NCBI RefSeq assembly: GCF_042429435.1
Contig: NZ_JBHMAF010000200.1
Length of the DNA stretch: 64,000 nt
DNA from: Ectobacillus funiculus
Lineage (GTDB): Bacteria; Bacillota; Bacilli; Bacillales; Bacillaceae_G
Strand: one strand, 5' to 3'
Part shown: one piece after another, positions 1 through 8,579 of the stretch
Layout of the letters: each line of letters opens with the position of its first letter
Numbering within the stretch: the stretch's first letter is position 1
Notes under the pieces: generated by a model
What the model was told of the DNA's origin: nothing
The model's database searches: none
Seen by the model: the letters and a program-made list of their open reading frames with translations, nothing else
Position numbers and translations under genes: made by a program

Positions 1-2
1 GT

Positions 3-161
3 CCAGTTAACCCTTATGCCCTTAGCCAATGGGAATATTATCAAATGCAAAAGGCAATGGAGCAAAAAGGATTTGTACAGAAAAAAGGCTGCGGCTGTAG
101 CAATAAAAAGAAGAACGTACAAGATGGTCAACAGAATCAACAGAATCAACAAGGTCAATGA
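3..161 (+). CDS. C-terminal end of an unidentified protein (5' end outside window)
   Basis: The reading frame is open from base 3 to a TGA at 159-161, giving about 52 residues. The visible part contains PYALSQWEYYQMQKAM, a CGC cysteine cluster, a lysine patch and a Gln/Asn-rich tail (QQNQQNQQGQ). It runs directly into a strong terminator, as expected for a real gene end. The aromatic/Gln-rich composition with a CGC cluster and repetitive tail is reminiscent of spore coat or coat-morphogenesis proteins. Next to yjcD in B. subtilis lie spore genes, which fits, but the family cannot be named from this fragment. Confidence 0.55.
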   Translation, partial: PVNPYALSQWEYYQMQKAMEQKGFVQKKGCGCSNKKKNVQDGQQNQQNQQGQ

Positions 162-195
162 AGAAAGCAGAGCTGCTATTCGCTCTGCTTTCTTT
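161..195. terminator. Rho-independent terminator, probably bidirectional
   Basis: A 12-bp perfect stem (161-172 with 183-194, arms AAGAAAGCAGAG and CTCTGCTTTCTT) with a 10-nt loop and a T-rich exit. It starts at the stop codon of the upstream gene and also lies just past the stop of the convergent yjcD gene. Confidence 0.8.
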
Positions 196-196
196 A

Positions 197-2476
197 TTAC
201 AGTAATGACTTAATAAACCGTGATGGGTAAGCTGTCCGACCACGACGCATGCTTGGCACAGATACATACAGTGATTCCTTCGCACGTGTCATGGCGACAT
301 AGGTGAGCCGGCGCTCCTCTTCAAGCGGAGCACTATTTCCTTCACGAAATGATTCAAGTGCAAAATCATGGGGCAGCGAGCCATCTACAGCTCCAAGTAA
401 GTATACTTGCTCATATTCCAGCCCTTTTGATCGGTGAATGGTCAGAAGCTGCACTGCATTGTCGGGTGCTGCGCCTCGTTTTTTCATGTCTGCCGCGACG
501 CGCGTGATATGGTCAGCGTGAGCGAGAAGGGCAAGAATCGTTGTAAATTTCCGCGCAACGACCTTTAAGTCCCGAATATCATCAGAGCCTTTTTCGATTG
601 CGTTTCCTTCATTGCCGCGCTTCTTCACAAAGTCAGCAAATCCCATTTCTTTTTCAATCATTTCGATTGCGGCCAGCGGTGACAAGTTTGTTAGCTTCCG
701 AAACATCGGGGCGATTTTTTGCAGTTTTTTTTGCTGGAACGAGTGAATGTTTTGCACTTTACCGAGTGCGCGGACAAGCGTGCAATCCTCTAAAATGCTC
801 GTTGCCTTTAAGTCCTGCATAACGGCTTGCTTGAGAAAAAGTGCTGTCAGCAAATCGCTCATCGCAATTTCGTCGTCTTCGTTGAGACTTAGTCGTAAAT
901 ACGCCAATAGACTGCGCACGATGCGCCGTTCGTAAAATGAGTGCGAATCACGATCAATGACAAACGGAATATCCGATTCCGTTAATCGTTCAAAGATTGC
1001 ACGAGCTGCTGAATTCGTTCGGTACAATACCGCAAAGTCTGATGGCTGTGCGCCATTTGCGAGCCGCTCTTGTATATCTGTTACAATCATTGTTGCTTCT
1101 TCTTCCTCATCGTAAGGGAAGAAAAAAGATGGCTGCGAGGCTGATTGGAATTGCGCCTCCATTTGCTTTTCACGACGATTCTTGTTTAAGGTGATGACTT
1201 TATTAGCCGTCGTGACGATGCTGTGGGAGGAGCGGTAATTTTGGTTAAGTGTTACAACAGCTGCATCTGGGTAATCACGGTCGAAATGCAGGATAAACAT
1301 TGGGTCGCTGCCGCGAAACGCGTATACGGATTGATCATCATCGCCGACAACGCACAAATTATTTGTATGTTGTGATAGCATACGCATAATCTCGTACTGT
1401 ACCTTGTTGACGTCCTGATATTCATCAATGAGGAAGTAGCGGAATCGCCCTTGATAGCGCATGAGCAGCGCTTCATTTGTCTTGAGCAGCTCGTAGCAAC
1501 CTTGCAGCATGTCGTCAAAATCAAACGTGCCCCGTTCTTTTTTCATCTCTTCATACCGCTTGTACAAATACAGCGCTTTTTCCTCCCAGTCCGACTTGGG
1601 CTTTACAGCATCGTGGTGAGTAAGTGTATTTTTCCAATACCCGATTTGCTGAGCAGCCTGGTCATATGGGAATTCCTTTTCATCTAGGCTAAGCTCCGCG
1701 CCAGCTTCCTTTAGCATGCGGTCAATCATCCATTCATGCTTGAGAAGACGCTGCGGCGACCAGCGCTCTCCATCATGATGCAACAGTATTTTATAAAAGA
1801 TGCTATGAAATGTTCCGACAACGAGTGAATGCACAATAGCAGGAGAGAGGCTGGAAAAACGAAGCAAACGGCTCTTCATTTCTTGTGCTGCCTTCGTTGT
1901 AAAGGTTACGAGCATAATGGATTTTGGATCAATTTGTTTCTCTTGAATCATATATGCGGTACGCGCTGTTAGCACACGTGTTTTTCCACTGCCTGCACCG
2001 GCAAGAATTAAAAGAGGTCCTTCTGTATGCGTAACCGCTTCGTACTGCGCGGAGTCGAGCGGGAATTGATCTTCATTTAAAATAGAGTACATTTTGCGCT
2101 CGCAATGCTTCGCAAAGTTTGAGATTCCTTTTACAACCTGTGTTTGTTTCCAAACTGAAACAATATTATTGTTAGAAACAGGGCGGGATTTAGGAATCTG
2201 AAAGCCGCCTTGCTCTGTATGGGAACCGACAGAGGCCAATTCCGCTTGTTTTACTTGCAGCCGTGTATGATCGGCTGCCTCGCAGGAGAATGTACTATTT
2301 GAAGTGATATGAAAAAAATATGGCTGCTGCCGAATGCCGAGATATAAATGGACAGATTCACCGCAGTGTGCGCATAAGACCTCGCCGCGCCGGCTTGCCT
2401 CGTATAGTATTTGAAAGCTTTCCCGTGGAAAGTATTGTAGATTGATTTCTTTTCCGTTATAGACGGCGAATTTCAT
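197..2476 (-). CDS. yjcD: UvrD/PcrA-type ATP-dependent DNA helicase with N-terminal CoiA-like zinc region (YjcD)
   Basis: 759 residues, the same length as I recall for B. subtilis YjcD. About 70 N-terminal residues form a small CoiA-like region with CAHCGE followed by YFFHITS and a further Cys, a likely zinc site. The superfamily 1A helicase follows: Walker A GAGSGKT near residue 160, Walker B with DEYQD, then GDDDQSVYAFRGS, QNYRS and VAMTRAKESL near the end. The gene is expected to be an ssDNA translocase/helicase acting in repair or recombination; the exact role is not known to me. ATG at 2476 is preceded by AAAGGGGG. It is transcribed apart from yjcF, with a terminator between them. Confidence 0.93.
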   Translation of the reverse strand: MKFAVYNGKEINLQYFPRESFQILYEASRRGEVLCAHCGESVHLYLGIRQQPYFFHITSNSTFSCEAADHTRLQVKQAELASVGSHTEQGGFQIPKSRPVSNNNIVSVWKQTQVVKGISNFAKHCERKMYSILNEDQFPLDSAQYEAVTHTEGPLLILAGAGSGKTRVLTARTAYMIQEKQIDPKSIMLVTFTTKAAQEMKSRLLRFSSLSPAIVHSLVVGTFHSIFYKILLHHDGERWSPQRLLKHEWMIDRMLKEAGAELSLDEKEFPYDQAAQQIGYWKNTLTHHDAVKPKSDWEEKALYLYKRYEEMKKERGTFDFDDMLQGCYELLKTNEALLMRYQGRFRYFLIDEYQDVNKVQYEIMRMLSQHTNNLCVVGDDDQSVYAFRGSDPMFILHFDRDYPDAAVVTLNQNYRSSHSIVTTANKVITLNKNRREKQMEAQFQSASQPSFFFPYDEEEEATMIVTDIQERLANGAQPSDFAVLYRTNSAARAIFERLTESDIPFVIDRDSHSFYERRIVRSLLAYLRLSLNEDDEIAMSDLLTALFLKQAVMQDLKATSILEDCTLVRALGKVQNIHSFQQKKLQKIAPMFRKLTNLSPLAAIEMIEKEMGFADFVKKRGNEGNAIEKGSDDIRDLKVVARKFTTILALLAHADHITRVAADMKKRGAAPDNAVQLLTIHRSKGLEYEQVYLLGAVDGSLPHDFALESFREGNSAPLEEERRLTYVAMTRAKESLYVSVPSMRRGRTAYPSRFIKSLL

Positions 2477-2520
2477 ACGTGCACCCCCTTTAGACGTGTT
2501 TCATCTTATCACAGGAACGA

Positions 2521-2553
2521 GAAAAAGACGAGAACAGAATAGTCCTCGTCTTC
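2521..2553 (-). terminator. Terminator between yjcF and yjcD
   Basis: On the minus strand GAAGACGAGGAC pairs with GTTCTCGTCTT across a 6-nt loop and is followed by TTTC. It lies downstream of yjcF and upstream of yjcD, so it probably ends the yjcHGF transcript. Confidence 0.65.
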
Positions 2554-2593
2554 TACAAAAGATGCCGTAAATCCTTTATAAAGATTCCATTTT

Positions 2594-2702
2594 GCTTACA
2601 TTAAAAAAGTTTCTAGCTAGAAGCGAGTTTGACGTAGCCGGAAATTCTAGAAGTGTAAGTGAAGCTATACCTCTGTCTTCTCCTAATGGTGAGTTTTCTT
2701 TA
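2594..2702 (+). repeat. Dispersed intergenic repeat, copy A
   Basis: About 109 bp resembling copies at 3.7, 15.1, 37.6, 44.4 and 46.1 kb. Shared blocks are a TAAAAAAGT/TTCTAGCTAGAAG head, GACGTAGCCGGAAATT in the middle, CTCTGTCTTC, and a tail TGGTGAGTTTTCTTT. The last bases overlap the stop codon of yjcF, so the repeat forms the 3' end of that transcript unit. Confidence 0.75.
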
Positions 2703-3125
2703 TAATTCCTTCACCATAACAACATGCGGAATATCTGCTTCCATGAACACGTCGGATATGGTATGGTAGCCAAGCTTTTGATAAAAGCCCTCCGCTTGTG
2801 TTTGCGCATGCAGCTTTGCTTTATGTAATCCTCGCTGAATCGCGGCTTGTTCAAGTGTTTCTACAATCAGGCGACCTGTTCCCTTTTGGCGATGGGACGC
2901 AAGTACGCAAATGCGTTCTATTTTGAAGGTTTCCTTGTCTACTGTGCGTGTTCTTCCAGCTGCAACCGGTACGCCATTATCGTATAGGACAACATGCGTT
3001 GCTGCATGATCGTACTCGTCATATTCTTCTTCTGGTGATACTTGCTGTTCAATGACAAATACTTGCTGATGGATGTCAAAGGCATCCTGTTTTTGTCTTT
3101 CTGTTGTTGCGATTTGTACGTGCAA
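2700..3125 (-). CDS. yjcF: GNAT-family N-acetyltransferase (YjcF)
   Basis: About 141 residues with a GNAT fold: AFDIHQQVFVIEQ near the N terminus, the acetyl-CoA loop in RICVLASHRQKGTGRLIV (Q/RxxGxG-type pyrophosphate loop), and the closing GFYQKLGYHTIS strand. The acceptor substrate is unknown. I chose TTG at 3125-3123 because it lies just after the yjcG stop, is preceded by GGAAAGGA, and gives a natural start before QIATTERQ. ATGs in frame at 3161 and upstream would overlap yjcG by about 30-55 bp. It is the last gene of yjcHGF. Confidence 0.85.
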   Translation of the reverse strand: MHVQIATTERQKQDAFDIHQQVFVIEQQVSPEEEYDEYDHAATHVVLYDNGVPVAAGRTRTVDKETFKIERICVLASHRQKGTGRLIVETLEQAAIQRGLHKAKLHAQTQAEGFYQKLGYHTISDVFMEADIPHVVMVKEL

Positions 3126-3129
3126 GACT

Positions 3130-3645
3130 CTAGCAGTCCTTTCCAAGTTGAAATGTTTCATATACAGTCCATGATCCGTCTTCAAGCTGGTATAAAAGAT
3201 GAAGGCGGTCGACTGTTTGTTCGTGATGAAACTCTATCATGCGTAATTGTCCTAATACATCGGCGTGTTCACCGTCAGACATGTCCTGACCTAGCGTAAT
3301 GTGCGGCACAAATGTGTATTCTCGTTCCTGTGCGAAATAGCCTGTATGGAGCTTTTCATTTAAAGCCTCAAGTTCGGGCGTTTTTTCTACTTTAAAGTAA
3401 ATAACGTTATTTACAGGAGCAAAGGAGCTGACTTTTCCAATCTTGAGTGTAAACGGTTTTAGCTTGTCTGAAACTTTATCCAGTTCCTGCGCAATTTCCT
3501 TTGCCTTTTCCTCTGTCGCGTCGAAGGGCGATTTTAAGGTAATATGCGGTGGAATTAACGCATAATGCGGGTCGTAGCGCTTGCGAAATGAGTTGGCTTT
3601 GTCTTGCATGCTTTTCGACGGGAAAATAACAATTCCGAATTTCAT
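3130..3645 (-). CDS. yjcG: 2H phosphoesterase superfamily protein, 2'-5' RNA ligase-like (YjcG)
   Basis: 171 residues containing the two HxT motifs of the 2H phosphoesterase superfamily, HITLKSPF near residue 34 and HITLGQ near residue 115, on the expected two-lobed scaffold. Members hydrolyse or form 2'-5' or cyclic phosphodiester bonds; the substrate of YjcG-type proteins is not established to my knowledge. ATG at 3645 follows AAAAGGAGG. It sits between yjcH and yjcF in the same order as B. subtilis, probably in one operon. The downstream yjcF start is reached within a few bases of this stop. Confidence 0.9.
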   Translation of the reverse strand: MKFGIVIFPSKSMQDKANSFRKRYDPHYALIPPHITLKSPFDATEEKAKEIAQELDKVSDKLKPFTLKIGKVSSFAPVNNVIYFKVEKTPELEALNEKLHTGYFAQEREYTFVPHITLGQDMSDGEHADVLGQLRMIEFHHEQTVDRLHLLYQLEDGSWTVYETFQLGKDC

Positions 3646-3698
3646 GATAGGAGCCTCCTTTTAGGTTTACAATATATATTTTGAAAAAATATATCAAT

Positions 3699-3826
3699 TT
3701 ACACTTTAAGAAAGTATAAATTTCCAACTAGAAGCTAATTCGGTGTAGCAGGAAGTTTTAGGAACAAAGTGTAAGTGCAACTACGTTTCTGTCTTCGCCC
3801 AAGGGCAAGGCCCGCCAATCTTTACT
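3699..3826 (+). repeat. Dispersed intergenic repeat, copy B
   Basis: About 128 bp between yjcG and yjcH. It has the full family head (ACACTTTAAGAAAGTATAAA), the middle block with TAGCAGGAAGTTTTAGGAA, and the tail CTACGTTTCTGTCTTCGCCC followed by AAGGGCAAGGC. It lies inside the presumed yjcHGF transcript. Confidence 0.8.
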
Positions 3827-3855
3827 ATAGGACAATCCTCAGCATCAGAGAGGGT

Positions 3856-4584
3856 TTAACTTAATTCTAGCATATAGGATAGGGCATGCGGCAAATTTGC
3901 TTGCCAGTATCTCCATATATGTCCTCCCTGAAACTCCTCGTAGTAGTAGGGAAATCCTTTCTCAGATAATAATGCATGAAGTTCGCGATTGGGCTTTATG
4001 AAGTCTTGGATTTTGCCGCTGGTTGTTTTGACGGCTGTTTCCTCGGTGCCGATGATATGATATAGCTCCAACAGATGCGGCTCTTGAAAGGAGCGAACCT
4101 TTTCCATCACAGCCTCATTGACGAATGGTGACTGCATAATGACCTTTCCGAACGTATGCGGATAAGAGAGCGCTGTCATAAGGGATATGGTTCCACCAAG
4201 TGAATCTCCAATTAAAATACGTCCTCTTCCCATTTGATATGTTGGATATTTTTCATCAAGGTAAGACGTGAGCTCGTGCGCTAAAAAGCGGGTATACGCC
4301 TCGTTTTGCGCGGCGTTTGGATAGTATTTTTCCCTGCGATCCGTCACATCCTTGTATGGAATGCCGACGAAAATCGTACGATCGATAGCTTCTTCCTCGT
4401 CCAGTCTGTCTAATAAAGATGCCGCTTTCCCAAAGCGAAAGTAATCTTTGCCATCCTGCGCAATCACAAGCAAGTGTTTTTGCAGCGGTGTGAAAAAGGC
4501 TGGCAAGTGGATGATAAGCGGTATATGCTCATCAAGAGCCTCGCTGTAGAATAAAATCTCTTCAATAGTTCCTTTGTTTGACAT
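3856..4584 (-). CDS. yjcH: Esterase-like alpha/beta hydrolase (YjcH)
   Basis: 242 residues of the enterochelin esterase/esterase D type. The nucleophile elbow GDSLGG is at about residue 126, preceded by a strand RGRILI, with a catalytic-type histidine in GGHIWRYW near the C terminus. It is cytosolic, with no signal peptide. The substrate is unknown. ATG at 4584 follows a GGGGGAA ribosome binding site. First gene of yjcHGF; two genes of this block are separated by repeat copy B. Confidence 0.88.
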   Translation of the reverse strand: MSNKGTIEEILFYSEALDEHIPLIIHLPAFFTPLQKHLLVIAQDGKDYFRFGKAASLLDRLDEEEAIDRTIFVGIPYKDVTDRREKYYPNAAQNEAYTRFLAHELTSYLDEKYPTYQMGRGRILIGDSLGGTISLMTALSYPHTFGKVIMQSPFVNEAVMEKVRSFQEPHLLELYHIIGTEETAVKTTSGKIQDFIKPNRELHALLSEKGFPYYYEEFQGGHIWRYWQANLPHALSYMLELS

Positions 4585-4656
4585 ACAAGTTCCCCCAAGC
4601 AGTGTATATATCTATCTTATCATAATGTCGGAGAATTGGTATGACAGCCGCTCGCA

Positions 4657-5222
4657 GGGGGGGTTCTTTTTCCGGGAGCGGACAACTGCTTCAGCGCTGG
4701 CTACAATGGGTATTGCAATTATTGGTGTGATGATGATCGGATGGGGGGGTTGGCTTAAGCGGTCAGGCGATGCTCGGAGACATTTTGTCCGTTCTAAGCG
4801 TAATTGCCGTTGTCGGCTATTTGCTCATTGGACAAAGCACGGTGAAGATGATGTCACATTGGTTGTACAGCTTTTGTGTATTTATGTTTGCAGCAGGATT
4901 CTTTACGATAGATAACATAGTGACAAATACAACATTTTTAGGCTATTCGAGGCTTGATTGGGGCATGTTTGTCCTGCTGGCTACCGTTCCGACGCTTTCT
5001 CATCTTAATCAATAAATGGCTGTTGAATCATGTGATGCAACTACGATTCCGATGAGCATTTTAGGAGAGCCTGTCGGTGCGGCGACATTGGCATTTCTGC
5101 TCTTGCGTGAAAGTTTGACAGGCATGCAAATCCTTGGTGATGTCCTTGTATTAGCAGGTGTGTTTTTCTTTTTGATGCAGCAGCAAAAGCGTTTAATTCT
5201 CCGGAACATGCATAAGAGCTAG
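4657..5222 (+). pseudogene. Decayed EamA/DMT-family transporter (C-terminal half)
   Basis: Three reading-frame pieces together match the C-terminal EamA repeat of a drug/metabolite transporter: ERTTASALATMGIAIIGVMM, then GDILSVLSVIAVVGYLLIGQ, then PTLSH, then ATTIPMSILGEPVGAA and the last helix. The frame breaks near 4755-4770. A second pair of compensating shifts around 4998-5035 leaves an in-frame TAA at 5013. The N-terminal half of the family is absent. I conclude the gene is dead. Confidence 0.8.
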
Positions 5223-5593
5223 TTCGGATTGGTTAAGTATGTTTGGACTGTCACGATGCAAATGTCGCGAAATTTCCCTTCATCCGTCGTTACGATTAGA
5301 ATGGCTCGGCCTGGCTGTCTGCCTCTCACAATGGTCTCCTGGCCGTCCTGGATGATTTCCGCTATCTCTGGCTTATTGCTTGTCCATTCGATGGATTGGT
5401 TAGCAGCGTTATGGGGCAGAATGGTTGCATGAAGTGTTTCCTGCTGCCCAACCTTGAGCTTTAGCTTGGATTTGTTTACTTGTATGCCAACGACATTTAC
5501 AGGATCGGGGGCAAGGGAGAGAGGTGGCTGTGCTTCCCGTTTATAGCGTGAGGCCTGACCGTTGTTTTGGAATTCTTCAAATCGGGTTAACAT
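5219..5593 (-). CDS. Small protein with one bacterial Ig-like (Big_2) domain
   Basis: 124 residues. After a short charged N terminus, residues about 33-118 form a Big_2/Invasin-type Ig domain with the hallmarks VVGIQVNKSKLKLKVGQQ, ATILPHNA, WTSNKPEIAEI and GRAILIVTT. There is no signal peptide or anchor, which is unusual because these domains normally occur on exported surface proteins. It is convergent with the EamA remnant, with a 4-bp overlap of ends. ATG at 5593 is preceded by CAGGAGGTATT. Function unknown. Confidence 0.8.
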   Translation of the reverse strand: MLTRFEEFQNNGQASRYKREAQPPLSLAPDPVNVVGIQVNKSKLKLKVGQQETLHATILPHNAANQSIEWTSNKPEIAEIIQDGQETIVRGRQPGRAILIVTTDEGKFRDICIVTVQTYLTNPN

Positions 5594-5731
5594 GGAAATA
5601 CCTCCTGTCTAAAATAGGGCTCGAAAACGGGATTACCTACAAGGTTGAATCAATATTTAATGGATTAGAGATAATCATACAGAATAAGTATTACGGTTCA
5701 TTTAATAGAAATTAAAGAAAATATTAAGATT

Positions 5732-5836
5732 ATGGCGAAGTGTGGAGGGACATGCAATTGTTTTGTCGAAGAGTGTAATTTCTATAAAAAGGACATGTTT
5801 CTTAATGACTGCGCTGATACCATTCGAGCAGGTTAG
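5732..5836 (+). CDS. Small cysteine-rich protein, DUF1540-like
   Basis: A 34-codon frame from ATG 5732 to TAG 5834-5836, with five Cys in a pattern (CGGTCNC, EECNFYKK, DCADTI) resembling the metal-binding-looking DUF1540 repeat found in small Bacillus and Clostridium proteins. The ribosome binding site is weak (AAAGAAAAT). It lies in the otherwise empty 360-bp gap upstream of the trp promoter, which argues for a real gene, but its size makes chance possible. Confidence 0.45.
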   Translation: MAKCGGTCNCFVEECNFYKKDMFLNDCADTIRAG

Positions 5837-5907
5837 ATACATCTCTCGGGGTATTGCACATATAAAAGGGTTTATTTGAAAATTTCTGAAATCAGGTTGG
5901 AAATGTA

Positions 5908-5937
5908 TTGACATATAAAAATCATCTATACTACAAT
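5908..5937 (+). promoter_or_regulatory. SigA-type promoter of the trp operon leader
   Basis: TTGACA at 5908-5913, an 18-bp spacer and TACAAT at 5932-5937. Transcription would start about 5944, just upstream of the first T-box stem I. Confidence 0.7.
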
Positions 5938-5943
5938 AGGTGT

Positions 5944-6222
5944 AACTTAAATACGGAAAGCGTTGAAGAAGAAGAGTACGTATTGTGAACATGTCAGAGA
6001 GCTGATGGTTGGTGCGAATCAGTATGAGAGCAGTATGGAATGGGCTTCTGAGCTACCAAACCGAACTTGGAGTAGGCTTTGGCGAAAACGTCTCATCGTT
6101 ATAAGAGACACACATTTGAGCATAAGCTTCAATGTGAAAAGCGGGCTGCATTTGCAGCCAATAAAGGTGGCACCACGGGGTTTCTCGTCCTTTCATTAGA
6201 TAGGATGAGTAGCCCCTTTTTT
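5944..6222 (+). promoter_or_regulatory. T-box leader 1 (Trp) of the trp operon
   Basis: Contains AGAGAGCTGATGGTTGGTG (stem I AG-bulge region), a GAA-TGG specifier context with tryptophan codon TGG at 6041-6043, the T-box AAGGTGGCACCACGG at 6165-6179, and a terminator in which GGGG..CTCGTCCT pairs with AGGATGAG..CCCC ending in TTTTTT at 6222. Uncharged tRNA-Trp should favour the antiterminator. Confidence 0.92.
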
Positions 6223-6239
6223 GTTTATAAAAAAATCAA

Positions 6240-6507
6240 TAATTAAATCGATGAGTAAGAGTAGTATGTATGATAGCGGCGTTCCAGAGAGTCGGGGATG
6301 GGTGAGAGCCCGGCACGTTTGCATATACAGAATGGACTTACGAGAGGCTCGCTGAACTTATAGTAGGCAGCACGGGTTCCGCCGTTACAAGGATAGGATA
6401 TGAAAGATGTATCTGAAAAAAGAGGGATTCAGCTGAATCCAACCTGAGGTGGCACCGCGGTATTGTATATCGTCCTCTGCATGTATTCCACATGCAGAGG
6501 TTTTTTT
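6240..6507 (+). promoter_or_regulatory. T-box leader 2 (Trp) of the trp operon
   Basis: A second complete T-box follows the first. It has AGAGAGTCGGGGATGGGTGAG in stem I, specifier TGG at 6333-6335 in the same GAATGG context, the T-box GAGGTGGCACCGCGG at 6446-6460, and the terminator CCTCTGCATG/CATGCAGAGG with T7 at 6474-6507. Its sequence differs greatly from leader 1, so the duplication is old. Tandem Trp T-boxes before trpE are known from B. cereus-group relatives. Confidence 0.92.
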
Positions 6508-6555
6508 ATGGGGAAAAATAATCGTAGCGGTTTATATATAAGGAGGGACTTAGAT

Positions 6556-7971
6556 ATGGAAAAAGAACAGTTTTTGCAGCAAAAGGAAGCAGGGAAAACA
6601 TTTTTAGTCATTGAGCAAACGGAAGGCGATCTAGTAACGCCGATTGTGCTCTATCAAAGATTGCAGGGCACAAAAAAGTTCTTGCTTGAGAGCTCGCTTA
6701 GACAGGATGAGAAAGGACGTTATTCCTTTATTGGAAGCAATCCTTATCTAGAAATCAAAAGCAAGGAAGAGCAGGTAGAGCTTCAGTTCCAAGATCGTGT
6801 GGAGATGCGAGAAGGAAAGGTGCTTGACGTAATTGGCGACATTCTTCCATTTCATGAAGTGGAAAGTCCATTTCCGTTTTGCGGCGGTGCAATTGGGTAT
6901 GTTGGCTATGATGTAATTCGCCAATATGAAGTACTCGGTGAAATGAATGTAGATGATTTACAGATGCCGGAAGCGCACATGATGTTTTATAACACATTTC
7001 TCGTATATGACCATAAGATGCAAACTGTCTCATTTGTGTATGTATACAGAGCGGGAGAAGAAACATCCTACGAAGAAGTAGGGGAAGTGCTGCAGCAGCT
7101 GAAGGGGCAGGTTATGGAGGGCATGACAGTAAACACGTCGCTTGGCCGTCTTGACGCGAACTTCACCTCCAATGTGACGAAGGACCAATTTATGGATATG
7201 GTTGAAACGGCGAAGGAGTATATTCGTGCCGGCGATATTTTCCAAGTCGTGCTATCACAGCGTCTGCAAACACAATTTGAGGGGGATCCGTTTGGCCTGT
7301 ATCGCCGACTTCGTTTAACAAATCCATCACCGTATATGTTCTATATTGATTTTACGGATTATATTGTACTTGGCTCATCACCAGAAAGCTTGCTTGCGGT
7401 GCACGGGAAAAAGGTAACAACAAACCCAATTGCCGGGACAAGACCGCGCGGCGCAACACCAGAGCGTGACAAGCAAATTGAAGAGGAACTGCTAGATAAT
7501 GAAAAGGAAAAGGCAGAGCATTTAATGCTTGTGGATCTTGGTCGTAACGATCTTGGCTTTATTAGCGAAATTGGTTCTGTTCAGCTTGATAAATTCATGG
7601 CGGTGGAGCGTTACTCCCATGTTATGCATCTTGTATCGGAAGTGTCGGGACAGTTACGGGACGGAATGACATGCTTGGATGCCCTGCAGCATTGCCTTCC
7701 TGCCGGCACGGTATCTGGGGCGCCAAAGATACGCGCGATGACGATTATTGATGAATTAGAAAATAGAAAGCGTAATGTGTATGCGGGAACAGTCGGATAT
7801 ATTTCATTTGCCGGTGATATGGATATGGCGCTAGCGATTCGGACGATGGTTGTAAAGGATAATAACGCATATATTCAAGCGGGTGCCGGAGTTGTATACG
7901 ACTCAAGTCCAGAGGCGGAGTACGATGAAACAATAAATAAAGCGAAAGCATTATTGGAGGTTATGAAATGA
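6556..7971 (+). CDS. trpE: Anthranilate synthase component I
   Basis: 471 residues. Converts chorismate plus ammonia or glutamine (with TrpG) to anthranilate. The N-terminal domain carries the feedback-site motif LLESS (residues about 48-52). The catalytic chorismate-binding domain shows IAGTRPRG, DLGRNDLG, SGAPKIRAM and the terminal QAGAGVVYDSSPE motif. I use ATG 6556 (MEKEQFLQ), placed 9 bases after AGGAGGG; an upstream ATG at 6463 falls inside the T-box terminator and is not credible. First gene of a seven-gene operon controlled by two T-boxes; overlaps trpG by 4 bp (ATGA). Confidence 0.97.
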   Translation: MEKEQFLQQKEAGKTFLVIEQTEGDLVTPIVLYQRLQGTKKFLLESSLRQDEKGRYSFIGSNPYLEIKSKEEQVELQFQDRVEMREGKVLDVIGDILPFHEVESPFPFCGGAIGYVGYDVIRQYEVLGEMNVDDLQMPEAHMMFYNTFLVYDHKMQTVSFVYVYRAGEETSYEEVGEVLQQLKGQVMEGMTVNTSLGRLDANFTSNVTKDQFMDMVETAKEYIRAGDIFQVVLSQRLQTQFEGDPFGLYRRLRLTNPSPYMFYIDFTDYIVLGSSPESLLAVHGKKVTTNPIAGTRPRGATPERDKQIEEELLDNEKEKAEHLMLVDLGRNDLGFISEIGSVQLDKFMAVERYSHVMHLVSEVSGQLRDGMTCLDALQHCLPAGTVSGAPKIRAMTIIDELENRKRNVYAGTVGYISFAGDMDMALAIRTMVVKDNNAYIQAGAGVVYDSSPEAEYDETINKAKALLEVMK

Positions 7972-8579
7972 TTTTATTAATTGATAATTACGATTCGTTC
8001 ACATATAACCTATATCAGCTGCTTGGTATGTGTGATGCAGAAGTTAAAGTCGTTCGTAACGACAAAATTACGATCGAAGAAATTAAGCAGCTTGAGCCTG
8101 ATGCAATCGTACTTTCCCCTGGTCCTGGTCACCCGGAAGATGCTGGGATTTGCGTTGAGGTAGTGCAGCAGCTCTCGCCGACGATTCCAATTCTCGGCAT
8201 TTGTCTTGGCCATCAAGCAATGGTTCATGCGCTTGGAGGCAAGGTTGTGCGTGCAAATCTTGTGAAGCATGGCAAAACATCGTTGCTAGAGCACACTGGT
8301 GCATCCATTTTCCAAGATATACCGAAGCCTGTTACAGTGATGCGCTATCATTCGCTGGTAGCAGAGAAAGCTACGCTTCCAAGCGAGTTCGAAGTATTGG
8401 CAACGAGCGCGGATGACGGCGAAATTATGGCGATTAAGCATCGCGAATATCCATTGTTTGGACTGCAGTTCCACCCAGAGTCGATTGCGACAGAGGATGG
8501 CAGAACAATGATTAATCAATTTTTGAACTATACGCAAAGGGGGAGCCGCCATGAATCTGTATCTTCGCAAACTAATTGA
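7968..8579 (+). CDS. trpG: Anthranilate synthase component II, glutamine amidotransferase
   Basis: 203 residues, class I glutamine amidotransferase. It opens with LLIDNYDSFTYNL and has LSPGPGHP for the oxyanion region, the nucleophile Cys in GICLGHQA, and the His-Glu pair in LQFHPESI. It supplies ammonia to TrpE and, in Bacillus, may also serve PabB. Its length is slightly above family average because the C terminus runs 29 bp into trpD. The start ATG overlaps the trpE stop, indicating translational coupling. Confidence 0.97.
   Translation: MILLIDNYDSFTYNLYQLLGMCDAEVKVVRNDKITIEEIKQLEPDAIVLSPGPGHPEDAGICVEVVQQLSPTIPILGICLGHQAMVHALGGKVVRANLVKHGKTSLLEHTGASIFQDIPKPVTVMRYHSLVAEKATLPSEFEVLATSADDGEIMAIKHREYPLFGLQFHPESIATEDGRTMINQFLNYTQRGSRHESVSSQTN

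Noticed and set aside
22..285. 87-residue minus-strand ORF at the left edge
   Set aside because: It overlaps the terminator and the C-terminal coding frame 3-161 on the other strand and resembles no family.
6463..6555. Upstream ATG extending trpE by 31 residues
   Set aside because: It lies within the T-box terminator; ATG 6556 has the AGGAGGG site and gives the family N terminus.
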